The position numbers were made by a program, and so were the translations under genes. Below the pieces are notes generated by a model. It saw only the letters and a list, made by a program, of their open reading frames with translations, had not been told where the DNA came from and ran no database searches. A stretch of DNA of 64,000 nucleotides from Sabellastarte sp. h YS-2021. Its lineage: Eukaryota; Annelida; Polychaeta; Sabellida; Sabellidae. The stretch covers positions 9,524,496 to 9,588,495 of the forward strand of contig OZ024936.1 of assembly GCA_964017235.1 (NCBI GenBank). The letters are read 5' to 3'. Below, in pieces: positions 52,101 through 64,000 of this stretch. Numbering within the stretch: position 1 is the stretch's first letter; the number at the start of each line of letters is the position of its first letter.

Positions 52101-53503
52101 AGATTTGAGGTCAAACTTTTTCTCTGCCATGTGATGACCTGACCTTCTGCATATGCAAGTACCAAGTTAAAATATCAAGAAATACCTCAAATTTTAACTC
52201 TAAAAGGCCACTGGTCTTCTAGTGGAAGGCCGGAACCATTAAGCAATAAGCTCTGTGGTCTTATCCATATATAACCACATATGAAATTTGTAAAGGTCTA
52301 TATAAAATAACTAAGTTTATGTATATGAAAGGAAAATTTCTGCATTTGCCGTGGGGCATGACCATACCCCAAAACAGTACGTCAGACTTTCATCTGGGGA
52401 TACCATTGAAACTTAAGTTAAAATTGGTTGCATTGCTGGCAACCTTTCTATGGTCACAATTGCAATCTATAATTATCATTAAAAATGGACGAGAAATTCT
52501 GATTCATTTCATAGATTTTTGTAAAGATTATCAAGACACTGAAATCATTTACGACATTTTATGCATAGTAGGTGGAATTTTCTAGAACATATTTGACTTT
52601 CAACCTGTAAAATATACACATGAATATAAAATCCATATGATATGATGTCTGATTTATATCATAGTAATGAAATATCACGAAATTGTCATATATGTGAATC
52701 AAATGTGAAAATGTATAAGAAAATTTGAATTGAAATCGAAATCAACTTTTATAACACTTCAGCTTCATTTTAATGCATATTATTGAACTGGGAAGTTATT
52801 TTTTGCAAACATATGTCATATGACCAAGGACAGGTCCGATGTGAAGTCTTAAAACACACTCCAAAATTGTAAATACAGGACTTTATTAATCCCGGCAGCA
52901 ATTTTGCAATTGAATGAGTGCAGTCTGAAACATGAAATGAGTTATGTATATATGAACATTTATAATTTATTGGTCTTGTTTGATCTTGAGGGAGAGGCCA
53001 AAGTTCAACTCTGAAGAGATTCAACCTTCTAATTGTAAGAAACAGCCAGTAGAGAAGTACAGATAAATTTCAAAGGTATTGCTTCATTGACCATGTTTTT
53101 ATCTCCCACCTGGGCCTTGGTTGGGAGATTATAAAACGCCTTCCGTAAGTGCCTCTGTCCGTTCATCACGTTTTTACATAAACCTTAATATATCATTCAT
53201 TTATACAGATGTCTTCACCAAATTCACAGGGAATCTTTATGGCTATAAAAACCTGTCTGTGCAAAATTTTGGTCTCATTTTGAATAACAAAATGGCCGCC
53301 AGAGCTAATTGATTGAAAATCATAAAGGTGCTCTAAATCTTGAAATATTCTAGCTAGCTTCATCAAATTTGCACAAAAGCTACATGGCTAGAGAAGCTAG
53401 CCTAATAGTAATTTTGACCTAGTTCTAAAAACAAATGGCCGCCATATCACATGTTTAATGTCAAATGGAGTTATCCTATTAAAAAGGCCTTATATCCCTT
53501 AAT
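49119..53503 (+). repeat. Macrosatellite unit 9 (4,385 bp)
   Basis: Exon fragment at 49119-49223. Left half as in unit 8 (interrupted C tract, tract B 13 bp, GTATAGGTGCC). Right half carries the common states TCCGAAG, TTTGCAAAC and GGCTATAAAAACC. Private ATTTACGACA near 52548. Confidence 0.97.
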
Positions 53504-56500
53504 AAGCCATCAGAGAACATTCTAAATGAACTATTAAATACAGCACAACATATATTATGCGAACTCTCAATTATACAGCATCAAATGCACTCTCCTTGGA
53601 CCATTTAAACCTGTTATTTTATCTTTTTTTTCTATGCGACGCTTCCCTTATCTGAACTTATTGTTACTCCCCCAAGAGTACTTATTTGGGGTTTTACGTC
53701 ACTTTCAACACTGTACAGTTCATCAGGGTTCTGTACTGTAAACTGCCGACCAACGGCAAGCAACTACCAGCTTTCCCACTTGAGGCCGTGCCGGGAACCG
53801 AACCCCGGCCTCAGAGGTGGGAAGCGAGAGTGTTACCAGCAGTAAGACATTCTTGGAAATTATAAAAAATGGATAAGTGAAATATTAAGTATAATTGACA
53901 ACAACATGTATACAGTTTGTGAAATTCTGTGTGGCCTGGGATTAAACAATTCAAAATTAACAGCAAAAACTCAATAAGGTAAGGACTGACGCAAGAGAAA
54001 TAGTTTTTACAGAATATCTGCTATTAGTAAAGTCGAAATTTCAAGTATATGGTTACATTAAAAATAAAGGACTTCACGAAGAATTGCACAATATTATAAA
54101 ATCAATATATATATACACATATGTGATAATTACTAGCAAAATATGTATACACTATAACTATATCGTGTTGTTCATGATACTGTGATCACAAAAAAGAATA
54201 CAAAAATGCACTGAGAATGAGTTAGGTGTCAATTAGTTTTGCTTATTTTTTCACATATACAATTATCAGAACACAACCATATTGAATGTCAAACTGTTGA
54301 AATGGGCTCTGGTTCAAACCTACATCTATGAAGATGAGAGACAAGCAGTTAAATACTGAACTGGCTAACCACTTAGTCACTAAGTGATCTCATGATTGAG
54401 TAAGAGTAATCCTAGTATAAAATACATAATAATAATAGACAGTTTTCTGTTTATTCAAAAGTGAGATAAGCAGTGAGCTTATATTACATAACCGCAATAG
54501 CTAATTCACCTGAGTGTTATCTCATCACGTTAGCTCATTTTATTGATCTTTACTTATGTCAGCTAACATCTGAGGGTTTTTTTGCATTCACAGTTCCCAA
54601 AATATACCAGTGACTTACAACTGTAAATTTTGGCTACATTTTAAACTGAAATGTTATCATTTAAAAGTATGTGTTATACCATCATCTTCAAAACAAAATA
54701 CATCAGAAGGGTTGGATAATAGAAAGGCTAAACTGTCAGGCTTAAATGGAGTCGTGGGGATTTGAGGTCAGAAAATTAAAAATTCAAATAATAGAATGTC
54801 TGATGATGTTTTGTTAATCTGATCTAACCATACGTCCATACTGCTTCATTTTTCTTACTTCATTAGTATGTTGGTAATTCTACACCTACAAAAAAGTGTC
54901 TTTGTTGTACTTTTAAAAACACCCCAATAAAAACATAAGACTTCATTGAACTGACACAAGGTTAACCTTTGATACTTAAAAGTACACAAATGTCAAGTTA
55001 TATAGAAGTAGAAGTTTCTAACATAATTTAATCAGTGTAACATGATAAGTTTGTTTACAAAAAAGTAGCAGAAGCCCGTACTCAGGGGCGGATCCAGCCT
55101 TTAAGTAAGGTGGGGGTTCACATCAGATTAAGGGGGGGTTCACGTCAGACATACCATAACTAAGGAGGGGGCATGCCCGCCCCCCCCCCCCCCCCTTCCC
55201 CGGGAAAAAATTATTTTTTGGTTAAAATATAGCGCATTACCTGTAAATTTAATACCATTCTCAAGAAACAATTTTGTACTTTGCGTTGAACCCCTTAACA
55301 TTATTTGAACCCCCCCCCCCCGATCCGCTAGTGGTACTCCACAACAGGAGGAAATAGTTTTGAACGCCATGAGATACAGAAGTAGTGAAACAGTACAAAA
55401 ATCGGGATATTTTTACAGCAAACATTTATCAGTTATGTAAAGGTACAAATAATGTGAGTTAAGAATATATTGTTTGAGACAGAAAATGCCTGTAAACTAT
55501 GAAGCTGTGAAGTTTATTAACTGAAGTATAAGTACCAATGGAAATAGTACAATTAGGCAACAGTACATTGTGTTATAATAATCAGTTACAGGACCTTTTC
55601 ATAAGAAAAATACGATTCAATTATGGCAGGTGAACACACTTTGGCAGAGCCAAGGTTAAAGGTCGCACTGGGACTTAGCACCTGCTCCCCCAAGCAATGA
55701 AACATCCATGAATCAAGTTTCTACACCTTTCTACAACTTATCATTTACAGTTTCTGAGATATGCCCTAGAAAAGATTTTAAAGGTCAAGGTCACTCAAGG
55801 TTAAATCAAGTTCATCGCTCACCTTCTAACCAATGTCTTCTAACAAAATCAACTCCCTTCAAGTTACAGTTTTCGAGATGTAGCCCAGACACAGTTTTCA
55901 AAGTCAAGGTCACTAGACAAAGGTCAAATCAAAGTCACACCATGATGTTTTACACCTACACCTCCCAACAAACGACCTTACCATGTTTCAACTTCCTACA
56001 CCTTATGGTTTCTGAGATACAGCCTGGTGAAGCTCTTTCTTGTCATGCCCATGGGTGAAAACAATAACTGCACAGCCCTTAAAGGCTGTGGGGTAAAAAC
56101 ACCCAGTTTCCAATGCTAAAAATGAGGCAAAATTATTATTATTTAGTGTGTAATGTTTTACATAAAATAATATATATTCATTCCATAATTCTTTACAGTC
56201 ACAGATCATCCGAAGTGACAGTTTGCTGTTGTTCTTGAATATTTCTTTTCTTGTTAAGGCTATTCAAGTAAAGTCTTTTTTTTTGTTTCCTATGTGGTTA
56301 CATTGTAAATATATTTATGAACCAAAAATGTTCTCACAAGCTTTTAAGGATTAATAAGTCCAACAAATATATCTGTGCTACAGATGTTCTCTCAACTCAG
56401 TGTATCCCCCGACGGAACATGGTGTAACCTAACATACAGGAAATTCAGCCATTCTAAAAATGAGTGTTGATGCACCCAATATTAAACAAGATTTGAGGTC

Positions 56501-57891
56501 AAACTTTTTCTCTGCCATGTGATGACCTGACCTTCTGCATATGCAAGTACCAAGTTAAAATATCAAGAAATACCTCAAATTTTAACTCTAAAAGGCCACT
56601 GGTCTTCTAGTGGAAGGCCGGAACCATTAAGCAATAAGCTCTGTGGTCTTATCCATATATAACCACATATGAAATTTGTAAAGGTCTATATAAAATAACT
56701 AAGTTTATGTATATGAAAGGAAAATTTCTGCATTTGCCGTGGGGCATGACCATACCCCAAAACAGTACGTCAGACTTTCATCTGGGGATACCATTGAAAC
56801 TTAAGTTAAAATTGGTTGCATTGCTGGCAACCTTTCTATGGTCACAATTGCAATCTATAATTATCATTAAAAATGGACGAGAAATTCTGATTCATTTCAT
56901 AGATTTTTGTAAAGATTATCAAGACACTGAAATCATTTAAGACATTTTATGCATAGTAGGTGGAATTTTCTAGAACATATTTGACTTTCAACCTGTAAAA
57001 TATACACATGAATATAAAATCCATATGATATGATGTCTGATTTATATCATAGTAATGAAATATCACAAAATTGTCATATATGTGAATCAAATGTGAAAAT
57101 GTATAAGAAAATTTGAATTGAAATCGAAATCAACTTTTATAACACTTCAGCTTCATTTTAATGCATATTATTGAACTGGGAAGTTATTTTTTGCAAACAT
57201 ATGTCATATGACCAAGGACAGGTCCGATGTGAAGTCTTAAAACACACTCCAAAATTGTAAATACAGGACTTTATTAATCCCGGCAGCAATTTTGCAATTG
57301 AATGAGTGCAGTCTGAAACATGAAATGAGTTATGTATATATGAACATTTATAATTTATTGGTCTTGTTTGATCTTGAGGGAGAGGCCAAAGTTCAACTCT
57401 GAAGAGATTCAACCTTCTAATTGTAAGAAACAGCCAGTAGAGAAGTACAGATAAATTTCAAAGGTATTGCTTCATTGACCATGTTTTTATCTCCCACCTG
57501 GGCCTTGGTTGGGAGATTATAAAACGCCTTCCGTAAGTGCCTCTGTCCGTTCATCACGTTTTTACATAAACCTTAATATATCATTCATTTATACAGATGT
57601 CTTCACCAAATTCACAGGGAATCTTTATGGCTATAAAAACCTGTCTGTGCAAAATTTTGGTCTCATTTTGAATAACAAAATGGCCGCCAGAGCTAATTGA
57701 TTGAAAATCATAAAGGTGCTCTAAATCTTGAAATATTCTAGCTAGCTTCATCAAATTTGCACAAAAGCTACATGGCTAGAGAAGCTAGCCTAATAGTAAT
57801 TTTGACCTAGTTCTAAAAACAAATGGCCGCCATATCACATGTTTAATGTCAAATGGAGTTATCCTATTAAAAAGGCCTTATATCCCTTAAT
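53504..57891 (+). repeat. Macrosatellite unit 10 (4,388 bp)
   Basis: Exon fragment at 53504-53608. Poly-C tracts A/B 16/12 bp. GTATAAGTACC near 55526 and TATCACAAAATTG near 57060, both shared with unit 11. GGCTATAAAAACC (Lys) state. Confidence 0.97.
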
Positions 57892-60800
57892 AAGCCATCA
57901 GAGAACATTCTAAATGAACTATTAAATACAGCACAACATATATTATGCGAACTCTCAATTATACAGCATCAAATGCACTCTCCTTGGACCATTTAAACCT
58001 GTTATTTTATCTTTTTTTTCTATGCGACGCTTCCCTTATCTGAACTTATTGTTACTCCCCCAAGAGTACTTATTTGGGGTTTTACGTCACTTTCAACACT
58101 GTACAGTTCATCAGGGTTCTGTACTGTAAACTGCCGACCAACGGCAAGCAACTACCAGCTTTCCCACTTGAGGCCGTGCCGGGAACCGAACCCCGGCCTC
58201 AGAGGTGGGAAGCGAGAGTGTTACCAGCAGTAAGACATTCTTGGAAATTATAAAAAATGGATAAGTGAAATATTAAGTATAATTGACAACAACATGTATA
58301 CAGTTTGTGAAATTCTGTGTGGCCTGGGATTAAACAATTCAAAATTAACAGCAAAAACTCAATAAGGTAAGGACTGACGCAAGAGAAATAGTTTTTACAG
58401 AATATCTGCTATTAGTAAAGTCGAAATTTCAAGTATATGGTTACATTAAAAATAAAGGACTTCACGAAGAATTGCACAATATTATAAAATCAATATATAT
58501 ATACACATATGTGATAATTACTAGCAAAATATGTATACACTATAACTATATCGTGTTGTTCATGATACTGTGATCACAAAAAAGAATACAAAAATGCACT
58601 GAGAATGAGTTAGGTGTCAATTAGTTTTGCTTATTTTTTCACATATACAATTATCAGAACACAACCATATTGAATGTCAAACTGTTGAAATGGGCTCTGG
58701 TTCAAACCTACATCTATGAAGATGAGAGACAAGCAGTTAAATACTGAACTGGCTAACCACTTAGTCACTAAGTGATCTCATGATTGAGTAAGAGTAATCC
58801 TAGTATAAAATACATAATAATAATAGACAGTTTTCTGTTTATTCAAAAGTGAGATAAGCAGTGAGCTTATATTACATAACCGCAATAGCTAATTCACCTG
58901 AGTGTTATCTCATCACGTTAGCTCATTTTATTGATCTTTACTTATGTCAGCTAACATCTGAGGGTTTTTTTGCATTCACAGTTCCCAAAATATACCAGTG
59001 ACTTACAACTGTAAATTTTGGCTACATTTTAAACTGAAATGTTATCATTTAAAAGTATGTGTTATACCATCATCTTCAAAACAAAATACATCAGAAGGGT
59101 TGGATAATAGAAAGGCTAAACTGTCAGGCTTAAATGGAGTCGTGGGGATTTGAGGTCAGAAAATTAAAAATTCAAATAATAGAATGTCTGATGATGTTTT
59201 GTTAATCTGATCTAACCATACGTCCATACTGCTTCATTTTTCTTACTTCATTAGTATGTTGGTAATTCTACACCTACAAAAAAGTGTCTTTGTTGTACTT
59301 TTAAAAACACCCCAATAAAAACATAAGACTTCATTGAACTGACACAAGGTTAACCTTTGATACTTAAAAGTACACAAATGTCAAGTTATATAGAAGTAGA
59401 AGTTTCTAACATAATTTAATCAGTGTAACATGATAAGTTTGTTTACAAAAAAGTAGCAGAAGCCCGTACTCAGGGGCGGATCCAGCCTTTAAGTAAGGTG
59501 GGGGTTCACATCAGATTAAGGGGGGGTTCACGTCAGACATACCATAACTAAGGAGGGGGCATGCCCGCCCCCCCCCCCCCCCCTTCCCCGGGAAAAAATT
59601 ATTTTTTGGTTAAAATATAGCGCATTACCTGTAAATTTAATACCATTCTCAAGAAACAATTTTGTACTTTGCGTTGAACCCCTTAACATTATTTGAACCC
59701 CCCCCCCCCGATCCGCTAGTGGTACTCCACAACAGGAGGAAATAGTTTTGAACGCCATGAGATACAGAAGTAGTGAAACAGTACAAAAATCGGGATATTT
59801 TTACAGCAAACATTTATCAGTTATGTAAAGGTACAAATAATGTGAGTTAAGAATATATTGTTTGAGACAGAAAATGCCTGTAAACTATGAAGCTGTGAAG
59901 TTTATTAACTGAAGTATAAGTACCAATGGAAATAGTACAATTAGGCAACAGTACATTGTGTTATAATAATCAGTTACAGGACCTTTTCATAAGAAAAATA
60001 CGATTCAATTATGGCAGGTGAACACACTTTGGCAGAGCCAAGGTTAAAGGTCGCACTGGGACTTAGCACCTGCTCCCCCAAGCAATGAAACATCCATGAA
60101 TCAAGTTTCTACACCTTTCTACAACTTATCATTTACAGTTTCTGAGATATGCCCTAGAAAAGATTTTAAAGGTCAAGGTCACTCAAGGTTAAATCAAGTT
60201 CATCGCTCACCTTCTAACCAATGTCTTCTAACAAAATCAACTCCCTTCAAGTTACAGTTTTCGAGATGTAGCCCAGACACAGTTTTCAAAGTCAAGGTCA
60301 CTAGACAAAGGTCAAATCAAAGTCACACCATGATGTTTTACACCTACACCTCCCAACAAACGACCTTACCATGTTTCAACTTCCTACACCTTATGGTTTC
60401 TGAGATACAGCCTGGTGAAGCTCTTTCTTGTCATGCCCATGGGTGAAAACAATAACTGCACAGCCCTTAAAGGCTGTGGGGTAAAAACACCCAGTTTCCA
60501 ATGCTAAAAATGAGGCAAAATTATTATTATTTAGTGTGTAATGTTTTACATAAAATAATATATATTCATTCCATAATTCTTTACAGTCACAGATCATCCG
60601 AAGTGACAGTTTGCTGTTGTTCTTGAATATTTCTTTTCTTGTTAAGGCTATTCAAGTAAAGTCTTTTTTTTTGTTTCCTATGTGGTTACATTGTAAATAT
60701 ATTTATGAACCAAAAATGTTCTCACAAGCTTTTAAGGATTAATAAGTCCAACAAATATATCTGTGCTACAGATGTTCTCTCAACTCAGTGTATCCCCCGA

Positions 60801-62279
60801 CGGAACATGGTGTAACCTAACATACAGGAAATTCAGCCATTCTAAAAATGAGTGTTGATGCACCCAATATTAAACAAGATTTGAGGTCAAACTTTTTCTC
60901 TGCCATGTGATGACCTGACCTTCTGCATATGCAAGTACCAAGTTAAAATATCAAGAAATACCTCAAATTTTAACTCTAAAAGGCCACTGGTCTTCTAGTG
61001 GAAGGCCGGAACCATTAAGCAATAAGCTCTGTGGTCTTATCCATATATAACCACATATGAAATTTGTAAAGGTCTATATAAAATAACTAAGTTTATGTAT
61101 ATGAAAGGAAAATTTCTGCATTTGCCGTGGGGCATGACCATACCCCAAAACAGTACGTCAGACTTTCATCTGGGGATACCATTGAAACTTAAGTTAAAAT
61201 TGGTTGCATTGCTGGCAACCTTTCTATGGTCACAATTGCAATCTATAATTATCATTAAAAATGGACGAGAAATTCTGATTCATTTCATAGATTTTTGTAA
61301 AGATTATCAAGACACTGAAATCATTTAAGACATTTTATGCATAGTAGGTGGAATTTTCTAGAACATATTTGACTTTCAACCTGTAAAATATACACATGAA
61401 TATAAAATCCATATGATATGATGTCTGATTTATATCATAGTAATGAAATATCACAAAATTGTCATATATGTGAATCAAATGTGAAAATGTATAAGAAAAT
61501 TTGAATTGAAATCGAAATCAACTTTTATAACACTTCAGCTTCATTTTAATGCATATTATTGAACTGGGAAGTTATTTTTTGCAAACATATGTCATATGAC
61601 CAAGGACAGGTCCGATGTGAAGTCTTAAAACACACTCCAAAATTGTAAATACAGGACTTTATTAATCCCGGCAGCAATTTTGCAATTGAATGAGTGCAGT
61701 CTGAAACATGAAATGAGTTATGTATATATGAACATTTATAATTTATTGGTCTTGTTTGATCTTGAGGGAGAGGCCAAAGTTCAACTCTGAAGAGATTCAA
61801 CCTTCTAATTGTAAGAAACAGCCAGTAGAGAAGTACAGATAAATTTCAAAGGTATTGCTTCATTGACCATGTTTTTATCTCCCACCTGGGCCTTGGTTGG
61901 GAGATTATAAAACGCCTTCCGTAAGTGCCTCTGTCCGTTCATCACGTTTTTACATAAACCTTAATATATCATTTATTTATACAGATGTCTTCACCAAATT
62001 CACAGGGAATCTTTATGGCTATGAAAACCTGTCTGTGCAAAATTTTGGTCTCATTTTGAATAACAAAATGGCCGCCAGAGCTAATTGATTGAAAATAATA
62101 AAGGTGCTCTAAATCTTGAAATATTCTAGCTAGCTTCATCAAATTTGCACAAAAGCTACATGACTAGAGAAGCTAGCCTAATAGTAATTTTGACCTAGTT
62201 CTAAAAACAAATGGCCGCCATATCACATGTTTAATGTCAAATGGAGTTATCCTATTAAAAAGGCCTTATATCCCTTAAT
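57892..62279 (+). repeat. Macrosatellite unit 11 (4,388 bp)
   Basis: Exon fragment at 57892-57996. Tract lengths (16/12), GTATAAGTACC and TATCACAAAATTG are identical to unit 10. Differs near the right end: GGCTATGAAAACC (Glu) and private ATCATTTATTT, GAAAATAATAA and ACATGACTAG between about 61970 and 62165. Confidence 0.97.
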
Positions 62280-64000
62280 AAGCCATCAGAGAACATTCTA
62301 AATGAACTATTAAATACAGCACAACATATATTATGCGAACTCTCAATTATACAGCATCAAATGCACTCTCCTTGGACCATTTAAACCTGTTATTTTATCT
62401 TTTTTTTCTATGCGACGCTTCCCTTATCTGAACTTATTGTTACTCCCCCAAGAGTACTTATTTGGGGTTTTACGTCACTTTCAACACTGTACAGTTCATC
62501 AGGGTTCTGTACTGTAAACTGCCGACCAACGGCAAGCAACTACCAGCTTTCCCACTTGAGGCCGTGCCGGGAACCGAACCCCGGCCTCAGAGGTGGGAAG
62601 CGAGAGTGTTACCAGCAGTAAGACATTCTTGGAAATTATAAAAAATGGATAAGTGAAATATTAAGTATAATTGACAACAACATGTATACAGTTTGTGAAA
62701 TTCTGTGTGGCCTGGGATTAAACAATTCAAAATTAACAGCAAAAACTCAATAAGGTAAGGACTGACGCAAGAGAAATAGTTTTTACAGAATATCTGCTAT
62801 TAGTAAAGTCGAAATTTCAAGTATATGGTTACATTAAAAATAAAGGACTTCACGAAGAATTGCACAATATTATAAAATCAATATATATACACATATGTGA
62901 TAATTACTAGCAAAATATGTATACACTATAACTATATCGTGTTGTTCATGATACTGTGATCACAAAAAAGAATACAAAAATGCACTGAGAATGAGTTAGG
63001 TGTCAATTAGTTTTGCTTATTTTTTCACATATACAATTATCAGAACACAACCATATTGAATGTCAAACTGTTGAAATGGGCTCTGGTTCAAACCTACATC
63101 TATGAAGATGAGAGACAAGCAGTTAAATACTGAACTGGCTAACCACTTAGTCACTAAGTGATCTCATGATTGAGTAAGAGTAATCCTAGTATAAAATACA
63201 TAATAATAATAGACAGTTTTCTGTTTATTCAAAAGTGAGATAAGCAGTGAGCTTATATTACATAACCGCAATAGCTAATTCACCTGAGTGTTATCTCATC
63301 ACGTTAGCTCATTTTATTGATCTTTACTTATGTCAGCTAACATCTGAGGGTTTTTTTGCATTCACAGTTCCCAAAATATACCAGTGACTTACAACTGTAA
63401 ATTTTGGCTACATTTTAAACTGAAATGTTATCATTTAAAAGTATGTGTTATACCATCATCTTCAAAACAAAATACATCAGAAGGGTTGGATAATAGAAAG
63501 GCTAAACTGTCAGGCTTAAATGGAGTCGTGGGGATTTGAGGTCAGAAAATTAAAAATTCAAATAATAGAATGTCTGATGATGTTTTGTTAATCTGATCTA
63601 ACCATACGTCCATACTGCTTCATTTTTCTTACTTCATTAGTATGTTGGTAATTCTACACCTACAAAAAAGTGTCTTTGTTGTACTTTTAAAAACACCCCA
63701 ATAAAAACATAAGACTTCATTGAACTGACACAAGGTTAACCTTTGATACTTAAAAGTACACAAATGTCAAGTTATATAGAAGTAGAAGTTTCTAACATAA
63801 TTTAATCAGTGTAACATGATAAGTTTGTTTACAAAAAAGAAGCAGAAGCCCGTACTCAGGGGCGGATCCAGCCTTTAAGTAAGGTGGGGGTTCACATCAG
63901 ATTAAGGGGGGGTTCACGTCAGACATACCATAACTAAGGAGGGGGCATGCCCGCCCCCCCCCTTCCCCGGGAAAAAATTATTTTTTGGTTAAAATATAGC
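62280..64000 (+). repeat. Macrosatellite unit 12, truncated by window end
   Basis: First 1,721 bp of a further unit: exon fragment 62280-62384, SINE, second tRNA-like head and the left part of the 256-bp element (from 63856). Private features: a TA microsatellite 2 bp shorter near 62880, AAAAAAGAAGCAG near 63834, and a first C tract of only 9 bp. The array continues beyond the window. Confidence 0.95.

Noticed and set aside
13723..64000. CRISPR, rDNA, 5S, histone or snRNA gene array
   Set aside because: Unit length and content do not fit: no rRNA-like GC-rich conserved blocks, no histone frames, no short direct repeats with unique spacers.

Overview
This window is AT-rich animal nuclear DNA with no bacterial features: no operons, no ribosome-binding sites and no long intact ORF. 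It is dense in diverged mobile-element relics. The shared SINE 3' tail (a T-T-T-G-G-G-G-T-T-T-T-A-C-G-T-C type sequence read on the opposite strand) and the AGGTCA-rich dispersed repeats are familiar from molluscs, so a mollusc, probably a bivalve, is my best guess. That is recognition, not a database match.

Left part (1-13,722), single-copy flank. In order it holds: a degenerate GC-rich repeat cluster (about 30-640); a broken DIRS-type tyrosine recombinase on the minus strand (about 1130-1910); a tRNA-derived SINE head (2311 onward); a terminal-inverted-repeat element with a nested second inverted repeat (2728-3276); a SINE tail (3881-3935); a possible minus-strand last coding exon (5316-5452) with a long AT-rich 3'UTR-like stretch below it; two members of one TIR element family (5851-6246 and 9183-9745); a possible two-exon minus-strand gene end (10037-10178 joined to 8793-8928, with matching splice phase); a complete tRNA-derived SINE (11072-11297); a diverged 396-bp-period tandem duplication (12074-12790); and a good candidate for a plus-strand terminal coding exon (13667-13827).

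Right part (13,723-64,000), about 50 kb. This is one head-to-tail macrosatellite: eleven complete units and a truncated twelfth, period about 4,385-4,393 bp, near-identical to one another. The window ends inside the array. The unit boundary falls inside the candidate terminal exon: unit 1 starts at codon 19 of its readable part, and every later unit begins with the same 34-codon C-terminal fragment plus stop, without the splice acceptor. Each unit also carries an internally deleted tRNA-SINE, a second tRNA-like SINE head, a 256-bp inverted-repeat element flanked by GTACT, AGGTCA-rich modules and a GGCCGCC-containing dispersed repeat.

Three observations stand out. (1) A diverged relative of the unit interior at about 4840-5180 lacks the 256-bp element, giving a natural empty site. 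(2) Unit 4 alone carries a 295-bp MITE in a duplicated TTAA, so it inserted after that unit formed. (3) Variant sharing shows unit 8 is a left-9/right-7 hybrid, the product expected from one unequal crossover. No functional gene can be assigned from this window; candidate exons rest on splice-like signals and open frames only.
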